From the NCBI GenBank assembly GCA_030455605.1, contig JAKDPD010000011.1:1-41801 (forward strand): a stretch of DNA of 41,801 nt. The letters are read 5' to 3'. The notes beneath the pieces are model-generated. The model had not been told where the DNA came from. It saw only the letters and a list, made by a program, of their open reading frames with translations, and searched no databases. Every line of letters begins with the position of its first letter. The stretch's first letter is position 1. The translations under genes were made by a program, and so were the position numbers. Source of the DNA: Lactobacillus sp. (GTDB taxonomy: Bacteria; Bacillota; Bacilli; Lactobacillales; Lactobacillaceae). This document shows positions 28,366-37,028 of the stretch, piece after piece.

Positions 28366-28442
28366 CCGTAACCATACATATAAAGCACTTCGATAAAGCG
28401 CGTCACGCGTTACCGAAACTGTGACACCGTCACAGTTTTTTT
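28366..28442 (+). terminator. Leader with an intrinsic terminator before typA
   Basis: Between the typA promoter and its ribosome site (GGGAGGA, 28454-28460) lies a short non-coding segment ending in a strong terminator: a 10-bp perfect stem (28416-28425 with 28429-28438), ACC loop and seven T. Upstream are a small hairpin CGCG-TCA-CGCG (28399-28409) and the pair GTAAC (28368-28372)/GTTAC (28409-28413). The first GTCAC (28402-28406) could pair with GTGAC (28421-28425) of the terminator arm. There is no ATG for a leader peptide. Attenuation of typA, or release of a small RNA of about 75 nt, is inferred. Confidence 0.7.
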
Positions 28443-28466
28443 ATTGGGGAGTCGGGAGGAATACTT

Positions 28467-30308
28467 TTGTCAGAAAAAAGAAGAGACGATATTAGAAATA
28501 TTGCTATTATTGCCCACGTTGACCACGGTAAGACTACATTAGTTAACCAACTACTGAAGCAATCAGATACTTTACCAGAGCATATGAGTCTAGAGGATCG
28601 TGCCATGGACTCAAACGATATTGAACGTGAACGTGGTATTACGATACTTTCAAAGAATACTGCTGTTAAGTATCATGATACGACCATTAACATTTTGGAT
28701 ACGCCAGGACATGCCGATTTCGGTGGTGAAGTTGAGCGGATCATGCATATGGTCGATGGTTGTTTACTATTGGTTGATGCTTATGAAGGTACGATGCCTC
28801 AAACGCGCTTTGTGTTGAAAAAGGCACTTGAAGCCGGCGTTAAGCCAATTGTGGTCATCAATAAGATTGACCGCCCTGGTGCCCGTCCAGCTGAAGTGCT
28901 TGATGAAGTGCTAGAGTTATTTATCGAACTTGGTGCTAATGATGAGCAATTGGACTTCCCAGTGGTCTACGCGTCTGCGTTAAATGGGACTTCATCATAT
29001 GATGAAGATTTAGCTACTCAAAAAGAGACGATGGATCCAATCTTCGATACGATTTTGAAGAGTATTCCTGCACCGCTTGACAATGCCTCAGAACCACTAC
29101 AATTCCAAATTACGATGTTAGACTGGGATGATTATGTTGGTCGTATCGGGGTTGGTCGTATTTTCCGTGGCCAAGTTAAAGTTGGCGACAATATTACGGT
29201 AATGAAGCGAGATAGCTCAACTCAGAATTTCCGAGTAACTAAGTTGTTTGGTTACTTTGGTCTGAAACGTAATGAAATCAAGTCTGCTAAGGCTGGCAAT
29301 ATTGTCGCTATTTCAGGGCTGAATGACATTTTTGTTGGTGAAACGATTGCTTCTGTTGAGCATCCATCAGCCTTGCCATTGCTTAAGATTGATCCACCAA
29401 CTTTACAGATGGACTTCATTGCCAATGATTCACCATTTTCTGGCCGCGAAGGCGATCAAGTAACGCCTAAGAAGCTAGAAGACCGACTGATTCGTCAAAC
29501 TCGGACGGATGTTTCATTAAAGGTAGAGCCAACTGATCAAATTAACTCATGGACTGTTTCTGGTCGTGGTGAGTTACACTTGTCAATTCTAGTTGAAGAA
29601 TTGCGTCGTGAAGGCTTTGAACTACAATTGTCTCGTCCTAAAGTTATTTATCGTGAAGTCGATGGCGAATTATGTGAACCATATGAAGCTGTTCAAGTCG
29701 ACACACCAGATGAATATGTTGGTGCCGTAATTGATGCCTTGTCACAACGGAAAGGTGAGATGAAGAACATGACTGCGACTGGCAACGGCCAGACACGGCT
29801 TGACTTCTTAGTTCCTTCACGTGGTTTGATTGGTTATAACAATGAGTTTATGTCACAAACGGGTGGTTATGGGATTATGAACCATACCTTTGAGGCTTAT
29901 AAGCCAGTTGTTAGAAATTGGCAACCAGGTCGTCGTAATGGTGCTTTAGTCGCAATTAGTCGTGGTCAATCAACCACTTATTCCTTACAGTCAGTTGAAC
30001 AACGTGGTACCTTATTCATCGGTGCCGGGGTTGAAGTCTATGAGGGGATGATCGTTGGTCAATCATCACGTGAACGCGATATTGCGGTTAATGTTATTAA
30101 GGGTAAGAACTTAACGAACACCCGTGCTGCTGGTAAAGACCACGCAGCTGCCATCAAGACGCCAAAGAAGATGACTTTGGAAGAAGCCATTGAATTTTTG
30201 AATGACGATGAATATTGTGAAGTGACACCAAAATCGATTCGCTTGCGTAAGAAGATTTTAAACACTTCAGAACGTGAGAAGTTTGATAAAAAGAAGAAAC
30301 GTCAATAA
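28467..30308 (+). CDS. typA: Ribosome-associated GTPase TypA/BipA
   Basis: Translational GTPase of 613 aa related to EF-G, needed for ribosome assembly at low temperature and under stress. G1 motif AHVDHGKTT (16-24), RGITI switch I, DTPGHADF (G3), NKIDR (G4) and SA-type G5, followed by the beta-barrel, EF-G-like domains and the BipA-specific C-terminal domain with the SIRLRKK tail. The start is TTG 28467 with GGGAGGA seven bases upstream. It is preceded by an attenuator-like leader and followed by a terminator, so it is a single-gene unit. Confidence 0.97.
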   Translation: MSEKRRDDIRNIAIIAHVDHGKTTLVNQLLKQSDTLPEHMSLEDRAMDSNDIERERGITILSKNTAVKYHDTTINILDTPGHADFGGEVERIMHMVDGCLLLVDAYEGTMPQTRFVLKKALEAGVKPIVVINKIDRPGARPAEVLDEVLELFIELGANDEQLDFPVVYASALNGTSSYDEDLATQKETMDPIFDTILKSIPAPLDNASEPLQFQITMLDWDDYVGRIGVGRIFRGQVKVGDNITVMKRDSSTQNFRVTKLFGYFGLKRNEIKSAKAGNIVAISGLNDIFVGETIASVEHPSALPLLKIDPPTLQMDFIANDSPFSGREGDQVTPKKLEDRLIRQTRTDVSLKVEPTDQINSWTVSGRGELHLSILVEELRREGFELQLSRPKVIYREVDGELCEPYEAVQVDTPDEYVGAVIDALSQRKGEMKNMTATGNGQTRLDFLVPSRGLIGYNNEFMSQTGGYGIMNHTFEAYKPVVRNWQPGRRNGALVAISRGQSTTYSLQSVEQRGTLFIGAGVEVYEGMIVGQSSRERDIAVNVIKGKNLTNTRAAGKDHAAAIKTPKKMTLEEAIEFLNDDEYCEVTPKSIRLRKKILNTSEREKFDKKKKRQ

Positions 30309-30325
30309 AGCAAGATATCGTTAAG

Positions 30326-30360
30326 AAAGGTACTACTTATCTAGAAGTAGTACCTTTTTT
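30326..30360 (+). terminator. Intrinsic terminator after typA
   Basis: A 13-bp perfect stem AAAGGTACTACTT/AAGTAGTACCTTT (30326-30338 with 30345-30357), a 6-base loop and a run of T to 30360. Confidence 0.94.
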
Positions 30361-30364
30361 GGTC

Positions 30365-30370
30365 TATAAT
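30365..30370 (+). promoter_or_regulatory. Consensus -10 box in front of ftsW
   Basis: A perfect TATAAT five bases past the typA terminator and 32 bases before the ftsW GTG start. No clear -35; the upstream bases are the terminator arm. Confidence 0.45.
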
Positions 30371-30402
30371 AAACGAAATATCAGCTTAAAGGGGCAGACA
30401 AA

Positions 30403-31584
30403 GTGCGTAAAAAACTACATTACATTGATTATCAGATCTTATTGCCATACCTTATCTTGGTTATCGTGGGCTGTGTCATGGTTTATTCGGCTAGTTCAGA
30501 CTTGATGTTGCTGAATGGTATCAAGGCTTCCACTTATGGCATTAAGCAACTAGAATTTGATTTAATTGCACTCACAGTTGGTGGTCTCTTCTTTGCCGTT
30601 AAGCTATCATTATTTAAAAGCAAAAAATTTGTGATTGGCTTTTTATCCATTTGCATTTTATCCCTGTTTTATCTGTTGGCAATGAAAGTAATTAAAGGAA
30701 ATGCGGCCGCAGTTAATGGGGCAGTTGGCTGGATTAATATTGGTTTTATGAGCATTCAGCCACTAGAATTTACCAAGTTGGCACTAGTGTGTTATTTGGC
30801 GTTTATTTTAAATAAACGTACCAATAAGATTTATTTTGGCAATATTTGGAGCCAGTTAGCCCATCCAGCAATCATCACATTTGGTTTGATGGTGTTAGTG
30901 GTGTTAGAACCTGACGTTGGTGGGACTGCCATTTTATTCATGATTGTGCTCGTGATTTTCAGTACTTCTGGCGTGCCTACCAAAATTGCAGTGGGCTGGC
31001 TGCTGTTAGTATTTGTCGGTGTCATTGGTATCTTTTTCTTGGTGACGAGTTGGAATCCTAAATTCTTACAAGATTCGTATCAATATCAGAGATTGATGAG
31101 TTTTTTACATCCCTTTCAGTTAGAGCAAAAAGGTGGGGCACAACTCGTTAATTCTTATTATGCCATTCATAACGGTGGGCTCTTTGGTGTCGGCCTAGGT
31201 AATAGTATGCAGAAGCGGGGCTATTTGCCTGAGCCTTATACTGACTTTATCTTAAGTATTATTGCCGAGGAATTGGGCACGATTATGGCAATTGTGCTTC
31301 TGGCATTCATGTTTTACCTAATGTGGCGCATTATGGAAGTTGGTATTTATGCTAGTACGCAATTTAATGCGCTAGTTTGTTTTGGCGTAACGACCATTAT
31401 TTTTACTGAGGCGGTGTTCAATATTGGCGCTGTCTTAGGGCTATTACCAATCACGGGTGTGACCTTGCCCTTTATTTCTTACGGGGGCTCATCGATGCTT
31501 GTGTTAACTGCAGCTGTGGGATTGGTTTTGAATATTTCTGCTAATGAAAAAATGAAAGCAGCACAGGAGGCGGTGGTGTTATGA
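30403..31584 (+). CDS. ftsW: Septal peptidoglycan glycosyltransferase FtsW (SEDS family)
   Basis: Polytopic SEDS protein of 393 aa with about ten membrane helices that polymerises glycan strands from lipid II at the septum together with Pbp2B/FtsI (2508). Typical stretches: VMVYSAS (about 25-31), GWINIGFMSIQPLEFTKLAL, LEPDVGGTAILF, the loop region with YAIHNGGLFGVGLGNSMQKRGYLPEPYTDFI, and a C-terminal LPFISYGGSS. The start is GTG 30403 with AAAGGGG upstream. I assign FtsW rather than RodA on its position after typA, the usual ftsW place in lactobacilli. It overlaps ylbG by ATGA. Confidence 0.9.
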   Translation: MRKKLHYIDYQILLPYLILVIVGCVMVYSASSDLMLLNGIKASTYGIKQLEFDLIALTVGGLFFAVKLSLFKSKKFVIGFLSICILSLFYLLAMKVIKGNAAAVNGAVGWINIGFMSIQPLEFTKLALVCYLAFILNKRTNKIYFGNIWSQLAHPAIITFGLMVLVVLEPDVGGTAILFMIVLVIFSTSGVPTKIAVGWLLLVFVGVIGIFFLVTSWNPKFLQDSYQYQRLMSFLHPFQLEQKGGAQLVNSYYAIHNGGLFGVGLGNSMQKRGYLPEPYTDFILSIIAEELGTIMAIVLLAFMFYLMWRIMEVGIYASTQFNALVCFGVTTIIFTEAVFNIGAVLGLLPITGVTLPFISYGGSSMLVLTAAVGLVLNISANEKMKAAQEAVVL

Positions 31585-31919
31585 GTATTAATCATGATGT
31601 GATGAACAGTTCGCTGACTATGCGGACGGCATTGTTAGTTTATTTAAAGAAACCGAGCGATCAGTACCGATTGCGCCGCTATGGCGATATTGTTTACTTT
31701 TCCAATCGGCTAGGGTATTGCGTACTTTACGTTAATAAGGCAGACGTGGCAGAGAAGAAAGCGACCATCGAAAGCTTGAATTTTGTAACTAATGTACAAG
31801 TTTCGGCCGCCGAAGATGTTAATTTGAATGGGACGCACATTGAACAACAGATTGCAGAAATGGCTAAGGCAGCAGAAGCAGAACTAGCTAATCGGGCGAC
31901 TAGAGGAGAATTAAAGTGA
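31581..31919 (+). CDS. ylbG: YlbG family protein (DUF2129)
   Basis: 112-aa cytoplasmic protein; the core (about residues 15-85) has TALLVYLKKPSDQYRLRRYGDIVYFSNRLGYCVLYVN, as in the DUF2129/YlbG family. The function is unknown; it is regularly found before rsmD and coaD, as in the Bacillus ylb region. ATG 31581 is supported by AGGAGGCG (31565-31572) eight bases away and overlaps the ftsW stop. It has an A/E-rich C-terminal tail and overlaps rsmD by 4 bases. Confidence 0.87.
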   Translation: MSINHDVMNSSLTMRTALLVYLKKPSDQYRLRRYGDIVYFSNRLGYCVLYVNKADVAEKKATIESLNFVTNVQVSAAEDVNLNGTHIEQQIAEMAKAAEAELANRATRGELK

Positions 31920-32470
31920 GAATTATTGCTGGGAGATATGCGAAGCGAAACTTGTTTACGCTTAAAAGTCAGCGCACGCGACCGACAAGCGATAAAATCA
32001 AGGAATCACTGTTTAATGCCCTAGGTCAGTTTTTTACTGGTGGTAGTGTCTTGGATTTGTATGCAGGTAGCGGGGCACTTGGAATTGAAGCCGTTTCGCG
32101 TGGTTACGATCACGCCGTTTTAAATGACATGAACGGTGCTGCTTGCGAAATTATTCGCAAAAATCTGGCATTAACCAAAGAGCCCGACCGCTTTCAGCTC
32201 TTTCATATGCGCAGTGAGCTTGCCATTAAGCATTTAAGTCAGTTGGGTCTTGGTTTTGACTTAGTTTTTTTGGATCCGCCATATGTGAAACAACAGATTA
32301 CCGCAGATATTGAAAAGCTCTCTCAGTTACAATTGTTAAATCCGCATGCGATGATTATCGCTGAGACGGACCATACCACTGAATTAGCTGGAGTGAAGCA
32401 ATTTGATCTGATTAAAAAGATGACAATGGGGCGGACCATTGTCTGGTTTTATCGAAAGGCTGAAGTATGA
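31916..32470 (+). CDS. rsmD: 16S rRNA (guanine-966 N2)-methyltransferase RsmD
   Basis: SAM-dependent methyltransferase of 184 aa that modifies G966 of 16S rRNA. MRIIAGRYAKRNL at the N-terminus, RPTSDKIKESLFNAL, the SAM motif LDLYAGSGALGIEA (about 45-58) and the catalytic FLDPPY (about 116-121) are all intact. The start is GTG 31916, overlapping ylbG (GTGA), with AGAGGAG upstream. It is followed by coaD with an ATGA overlap, the order seen across Firmicutes. Confidence 0.96.
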   Translation: MRIIAGRYAKRNLFTLKSQRTRPTSDKIKESLFNALGQFFTGGSVLDLYAGSGALGIEAVSRGYDHAVLNDMNGAACEIIRKNLALTKEPDRFQLFHMRSELAIKHLSQLGLGFDLVFLDPPYVKQQITADIEKLSQLQLLNPHAMIIAETDHTTELAGVKQFDLIKKMTMGRTIVWFYRKAEV

Positions 32471-32961
32471 CAAGCGCACTTTTTCCCGGTAGCTTTGATC
32501 CAATTACCAACGGTCATTTAGCAGTTTTGCGAGATGCAGCCCGTATTTTTGATAAAGTTTATTTAGTGGTGATGACCAATACTCACAAGAAGTACTTATT
32601 TACAAGTACGCAGCGCGCAGCTTTTGCACGTGAGGCCGTGCGTGATTTGGCGAACGTGGTAGTTTTAGTGAAAAGTGAAATGCTGACCACTAAGTTAGCC
32701 CAAAGTTTGCAAGTTAGCACCATTTTACGTGGTGTCAGAAATACGGCTGATTTTCTTTATGAACAACAAATTGCTGGAATTAATAAGCGGCTCGCACCAG
32801 AGATTGCGACGGTTTTGTTGTTTACGGATCCAGCCAACAGTGTCATTGCGTCTAGTATGATTAAAGAGATTGCGAGCTTTGGCGGTGATGTAAGCTCTTT
32901 GGTTCCTACTTCAGCAGCTAAAGCATTAAGGCATCAACTAGGTGAACATGATGATGACTAA
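32467..32961 (+). CDS. coaD: Pantetheine-phosphate adenylyltransferase CoaD
   Basis: Makes dephospho-CoA from 4'-phosphopantetheine and ATP, the penultimate step of coenzyme A synthesis. The nucleotidyltransferase motif is T-N-G-H (14-17) in FPGSFDPITNGHL, with RGVRNTADFLYE and the ISSxxIR-type IASSMIKEI later. 164 aa, normal. It overlaps rsmD (ATGA), and its last bases contain the start codons of the protease gene. Confidence 0.97.
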   Translation: MTSALFPGSFDPITNGHLAVLRDAARIFDKVYLVVMTNTHKKYLFTSTQRAAFAREAVRDLANVVVLVKSEMLTTKLAQSLQVSTILRGVRNTADFLYEQQIAGINKRLAPEIATVLLFTDPANSVIASSMIKEIASFGGDVSSLVPTSAAKALRHQLGEHDDD

Positions 32962-34015
32962 CACTAAAAAGCGGTTTGGTCGTCGCCGCCTGGTTTGGGC
33001 GATAGCACTGGTAGCGCTAGTTGCGGTAGCAATTGGCATGCTATGGCCAACCAATTACTACGTTGAATCACCCGGCGATGCCTTTTCAGTGGGGCAGTTT
33101 TTAAAGAGTTCTGCTCATCAGCGGTATCGTCCCAATAATCTTTATTTAGTCACGGTGAGTTTATCAGCGCAACCAGTGACTGCCGCTGAATATGTGTGGA
33201 GTTATACGCAACCCTTTGATGAACGCATCCCTGCTAAAGCTTTATTAGGCGGGGCTAGTAACAGTCAATATGCTGAACTGCAAACTTGGTATATGGAAAC
33301 GAGTCAACAAAATGCCGTTTATCTAGCCGCTAAAACAGCTGGATTAAAGCCGAAGCTGAGTTATCATGGTGTTTATGTCATGGGAATTCAAGCTGGTTCG
33401 AGTTTTAAACACCAGTTACAAATTGGGGATACGATTGTCGGTGCTAACCAGCGGCACTTTAAGTCGGTTCAGGCGTTAATGAATTACTTGCAAACGCAGC
33501 GCTTAAGTGCGACACTGAGACTTCAGATTATTCGTGGTAAACGCCAATTAACGTTACGAGGAAAGATCGTGAAGGTGACGGGGACTAAACGCCGCGGAAT
33601 TGGTATTTCACTGGTTGAACGTGTAAAGGTAACGACACATCCGAAATTACAAATTAACGCTGCTGACATTGGTGGGCCTTCGGCTGGACTGATGTTCACT
33701 TTGGCAAGTTATCAAGTCTTTACTCATCATCAACTGGCCAAGGGACAACGAATTGCTGGTACAGGGACAATTTCACCTGATGGGAAGGTCGGGATTATCG
33801 GAGGTGTTGATAAGAAAGTGGTCGCTGCTAGTCGTGCTGGTTGCCAAGTATTCTTTGCGCCCACCGATTCGACAGGTGTTAAGGCGAATGCCACGAATTA
33901 TGTGGTGGCTAAAAAGACAGCTGAACGGATTCATACCAAGATGAAGATAGTACCTGTTGCCACCTTCAGGCAAGCTTTAAATTATTTAAAGCACCATCAA
34001 CGTTCATCACGATAA
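32951..34015 (+). CDS. Membrane-anchored PDZ/Lon-like serine protease (YlbL/SepM family)
   Basis: A membrane helix (about residues 16-33), an extracellular region with a PDZ domain (about 138-208: GVYVMGIQAGSS, then LQIGDTIVGAN), and a C-terminal Lon-type S16 protease domain. The catalytic dyad is S244 in DIGGPSAGL and K289 in GGVDKKVVAA. Relatives are Bacillus YlbL and streptococcal SepM, which cuts signal peptides outside the cell; the substrate here is unknown. Three consecutive ATG codons (32948, 32951, 32954) follow AGGTGA (32940-32945); I chose the middle one, and GTG 32942 lies inside the ribosome site. Confidence 0.9.
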   Translation: MMTNTKKRFGRRRLVWAIALVALVAVAIGMLWPTNYYVESPGDAFSVGQFLKSSAHQRYRPNNLYLVTVSLSAQPVTAAEYVWSYTQPFDERIPAKALLGGASNSQYAELQTWYMETSQQNAVYLAAKTAGLKPKLSYHGVYVMGIQAGSSFKHQLQIGDTIVGANQRHFKSVQALMNYLQTQRLSATLRLQIIRGKRQLTLRGKIVKVTGTKRRGIGISLVERVKVTTHPKLQINAADIGGPSAGLMFTLASYQVFTHHQLAKGQRIAGTGTISPDGKVGIIGGVDKKVVAASRAGCQVFFAPTDSTGVKANATNYVVAKKTAERIHTKMKIVPVATFRQALNYLKHHQRSSR

Positions 34016-34034
34016 TAGGATTAATTTTTAGATT

Positions 34035-34072
34035 AAAAGCCATGAAAGTATTACTGCTTTCATGGCTTTTTT
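34035..34072 (+). terminator. Intrinsic terminator after the PDZ protease gene
   Basis: A 14-bp perfect stem AAAAGCCATGAAAG/CTTTCATGGCTTTT (34035-34048 with 34057-34070) with an 8-base loop and a T run to 34072. It closes the ftsW-protease unit and separates the competence genes. Confidence 0.94.
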
Positions 34073-34099
34073 GCGTACTATTTATTGGAGGTAACGACA

Positions 34100-34786
34100 A
34101 TGAATAAACAAGATATCATTACAGCAGTCATCGCATTTGTGAAGCGTCATCGGCTGCTTTGTCTCGGGGCGGTGACCATGATTGGGGTGCTAATCATCTT
34201 TTTTTCGAGTCAGCAGCATGAAGTGACGCTGGTAGCTGAACCAACGAAACAAGTTAAGCCCCAACAGGATTCTGCAACTCGCCGCTCAACTGCTACTCAG
34301 TCTGAAAAAATTACGGTTGATCTAACAGGCGCAGTGAAACATCAAGGCGTCTATACCTTAGCGCGTAATTCACGATTACAAGACTTGCTTGAATTCGCTG
34401 GTGGCTTGACGCAGCGCGCACAACTGCGGGCAATTAATCGGGCAGTGGTCTTGCAAGATCAGGCGAAGGTGTATATTCCATATCGCGGTGAAAAGGTCAC
34501 ACCTGCTCCCAATAGCGCTTTAGCGACGAGCGCGCCTAGTTCGAGCCCGACTTCTTCAGCGGCGACACCCAATAATAGTGCAGAAACAGCGTCCAATAAG
34601 GTTAACTTAAATACGGCATCCGTGACCGATTTACAGAAATTAACCGGGATTGGTCCTAAAAAGGCTGAACAAATTATTGCTTATCGAACCCAAAATGGCG
34701 GCTTTAAAGCCATTGAAGATTTAACTAAGGTTTCAGGAATCGGAGAAAAGACGTTTGCAGCACTTAAAGATCAATTGGCAATTTGA
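34100..34786 (+). CDS. comEA: Competence DNA receptor ComEA
   Basis: Membrane-anchored double-stranded DNA receptor for transformation, 228 aa. One N-terminal membrane helix (about 20-36), an SLBB domain (about 73-128, VDLTGAVKHQGVYTL), an S/T/A/P linker (about 130-165) and a C-terminal helix-hairpin-helix DNA-binding domain (about 166-228) with KVNLNTASVTDLQKLTGIGPKKAEQI. ATG 34100 follows GGAGGTAA (34087-34094); a TTG at 34085 lies before the ribosome site. comEB, present between comEA and comEC in Bacillus, is missing. No obvious competence sigma-factor box was seen between the terminator and the gene. Confidence 0.94.
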   Translation: MNKQDIITAVIAFVKRHRLLCLGAVTMIGVLIIFFSSQQHEVTLVAEPTKQVKPQQDSATRRSTATQSEKITVDLTGAVKHQGVYTLARNSRLQDLLEFAGGLTQRAQLRAINRAVVLQDQAKVYIPYRGEKVTPAPNSALATSAPSSSPTSSAATPNNSAETASNKVNLNTASVTDLQKLTGIGPKKAEQIIAYRTQNGGFKAIEDLTKVSGIGEKTFAALKDQLAI

Positions 34787-37028
34787 TTGGCTAGTGCCAG
34801 GGTATTTGTTCCTACTAGCTTGTTATGCGGTGGGGCTGAGTTTAGCCCTTTTTCTAGCGCACAACTGGCAACAATATCTACTAGCATTACTTGGAATTGC
34901 GTACTTGGGCAGCTTGCTACTATTTAAGTTTAAAAGTTTTTTACCAGTCATCATCGTGACGCTGTTTTTAGTTTTCAGTTGGTATCACCATAAACAAGCC
35001 TATGTACCGAATTTAGCGACTATTCGGCAAGTTAAAATCTATGCGGATCAGATTAAAATTAAGGATCATTGGTTAAGTGGCGTCGGGAATACCCCGCAAG
35101 GTCAGGTTTTATTAGGGGGTAAAGTGACACCAGCCGTTTCAACCCAATTTCAACTGGGAAAAAGTGTGCTGTTAACCCAGTTAGCTGGCGAGGTTGAACC
35201 CATTATGCCGGCTAGCAATCGTGGTCAGTTTGATACTAAACGCTATTATGCAACTAAAGGGATTGGCGCAAAATTAACTTTAACTCACTTTAAAGCGACT
35301 TTATTGCCCCTGACTTGGGATGATTTTTGGCATCAATTACGCGCGCACTTGCAAAATTTTTGTCAGCATTTGCCTGGGCATCTAGGATTTTTTACGAGTG
35401 AGCTCTTATTAGGGGAGAGCAGCGGAGATGACGGTAATCAGTTGCTAACCCATTATCGGCAACTTGGAGTCATCCATTTGCTAAGCATTTCTGGTCAACA
35501 TGTTGCGATTTATGTGTTGGTTTTAACGACGTTTTGTTATTGGATTAAGTTGACCGATGATGAGGCACTGCTTATCTGTGCCGTTTTTTTGCTCATTAGT
35601 ACGTATTTAGCTGATTTTCAACCAGGTTTTGTGCGCGCTGGTTTAACCTTTCTCCTGAGCCGCTTGGCTCAACGTGCACACTTATTATTAGCGCCAATTG
35701 ATTGCCTAGGACTAGCTTGTTTACTGCAGCTGGCCTGGCAACCACAGCTATTTGTCAATTTAGGGGCGCAACTGAGCTATTTGGCGGCGCTAGGATTGCA
35801 ATTAACGGCTAAAAGACAGGGGTTAAGTAAGGAAGTTTTGTTGAACAGCTTGCTAACGCCGTTACTATTGCAGCACTTTGCGCAAGTGAATCTATTGACA
35901 GTCTTTTTCAATTTGCTAGTGGTCCCATATTTTAATTACGTGGTAATGCCCATGGTTTATCTTAATCTCGTTATGAGTTTTTGGGGATCCCAGTTTAGTG
36001 GTGGCTGTGAATGGTTGTTAGCGCAGATTGAAAGTGGACTAAGTCATTTAGCTACGACTGGTTTAGGTCAACTAACTTTTGGTCAGATTAGTTGGTGGCA
36101 ATGTTTGGTACTACTAGTGGGCACACTGATTAGTCTGGGAGCGTTAACGGATACGGAGCACTTACCGGTTAAGGTTATCAGCTTTTTATTAGTATGTTAT
36201 GGTTGCTTTTTTATGAGTATTCACTTTCCCTGGCAAGGGCAGGTAACGTTTATCGATATTGGACAAGGGGATAGCATCCTCATCACGACGCCCTTTAGGC
36301 GTCACGTTTATCTCATTGACACTGGTGGGCAACTTAACTTCTCTGGTAGGAAAATTCAACTGCAGATTGAGCGCATTACACTACCGTTTTTACGGTCGCA
36401 GGGGATTACCAAAATTGATGCTATCTTTGTCTCGCATCAGGATGCCGACCACGTTGGTGATTTAGGTCCATTACTCACCCAGATGCCGGTTAAACGACTC
36501 TATGTTGCACGCGGGATTTTGGCTAATCAGGCGTTTAGGCGCCGAGTTAAAAAAGCGCGTATTAAGACACAAATTATACAGGTACTTGCTGGGACTAAAA
36601 TTAAAGAAGCAATTGAATTTCAAGTTCGTTATCCATTCAAGGAAGGTTTGGGGACTAATGACGATTCATTAGCAGTTACTTTTCAAGTGGGTGGTGCGCG
36701 CTGGCTATTTACGGGCGATTTACCGCAAGCAGGTGAACTTGAACTAATGTCCCATCAGCCATTTAAAGCAACGTATTTTAAGCTAGGGCATCATGGGTCT
36801 AGGACTGCAAGTCATCCTGACTTTCTCAAGCAGCTTGCACCTAAGCAAGTCTTTATTTCTGCTGGACGTAAGAATCACTATGGGCATCCACAGCCTGAGA
36901 CTTTGGCAACGCTTAAGAAGCTTCGGATCCCGTGGGTGTCTACTCAGGACTGTGGTATGATTAGTTGGTATTATGGCGGGTTAAAAGGACCACATTTTTC
37001 TTATTTTCTTAAAGAGAGGTTGAAATGA
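34755..37028 (+). CDS. comEC: DNA uptake channel protein ComEC/Rec2
   Basis: Polytopic membrane protein of 757 aa that carries single-stranded DNA into the cell. An N-terminal DUF4131 region with membrane helices (about 12-70), the Competence domain (about 205-470, starting near LLGESSGDD and SISGQHVAIY) and a C-terminal metallo-beta-lactamase-like domain (about 495-757) with VTFIDIGQGDS, SHQDADHVGD and LGHHGSRTAS. The start is TTG 34755, 32 bases inside comEA, supported by GGAG (34742-34745) nine bases upstream; a GTG at 34794 has no site. The reading frame is complete, so uptake could be functional. ATGA overlap with holA. Confidence 0.94.
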   Translation: MQHLKINWQFDWLVPGYLFLLACYAVGLSLALFLAHNWQQYLLALLGIAYLGSLLLFKFKSFLPVIIVTLFLVFSWYHHKQAYVPNLATIRQVKIYADQIKIKDHWLSGVGNTPQGQVLLGGKVTPAVSTQFQLGKSVLLTQLAGEVEPIMPASNRGQFDTKRYYATKGIGAKLTLTHFKATLLPLTWDDFWHQLRAHLQNFCQHLPGHLGFFTSELLLGESSGDDGNQLLTHYRQLGVIHLLSISGQHVAIYVLVLTTFCYWIKLTDDEALLICAVFLLISTYLADFQPGFVRAGLTFLLSRLAQRAHLLLAPIDCLGLACLLQLAWQPQLFVNLGAQLSYLAALGLQLTAKRQGLSKEVLLNSLLTPLLLQHFAQVNLLTVFFNLLVVPYFNYVVMPMVYLNLVMSFWGSQFSGGCEWLLAQIESGLSHLATTGLGQLTFGQISWWQCLVLLVGTLISLGALTDTEHLPVKVISFLLVCYGCFFMSIHFPWQGQVTFIDIGQGDSILITTPFRRHVYLIDTGGQLNFSGRKIQLQIERITLPFLRSQGITKIDAIFVSHQDADHVGDLGPLLTQMPVKRLYVARGILANQAFRRRVKKARIKTQIIQVLAGTKIKEAIEFQVRYPFKEGLGTNDDSLAVTFQVGGARWLFTGDLPQAGELELMSHQPFKATYFKLGHHGSRTASHPDFLKQLAPKQVFISAGRKNHYGHPQPETLATLKKLRIPWVSTQDCGMISWYYGGLKGPHFSYFLKERLK

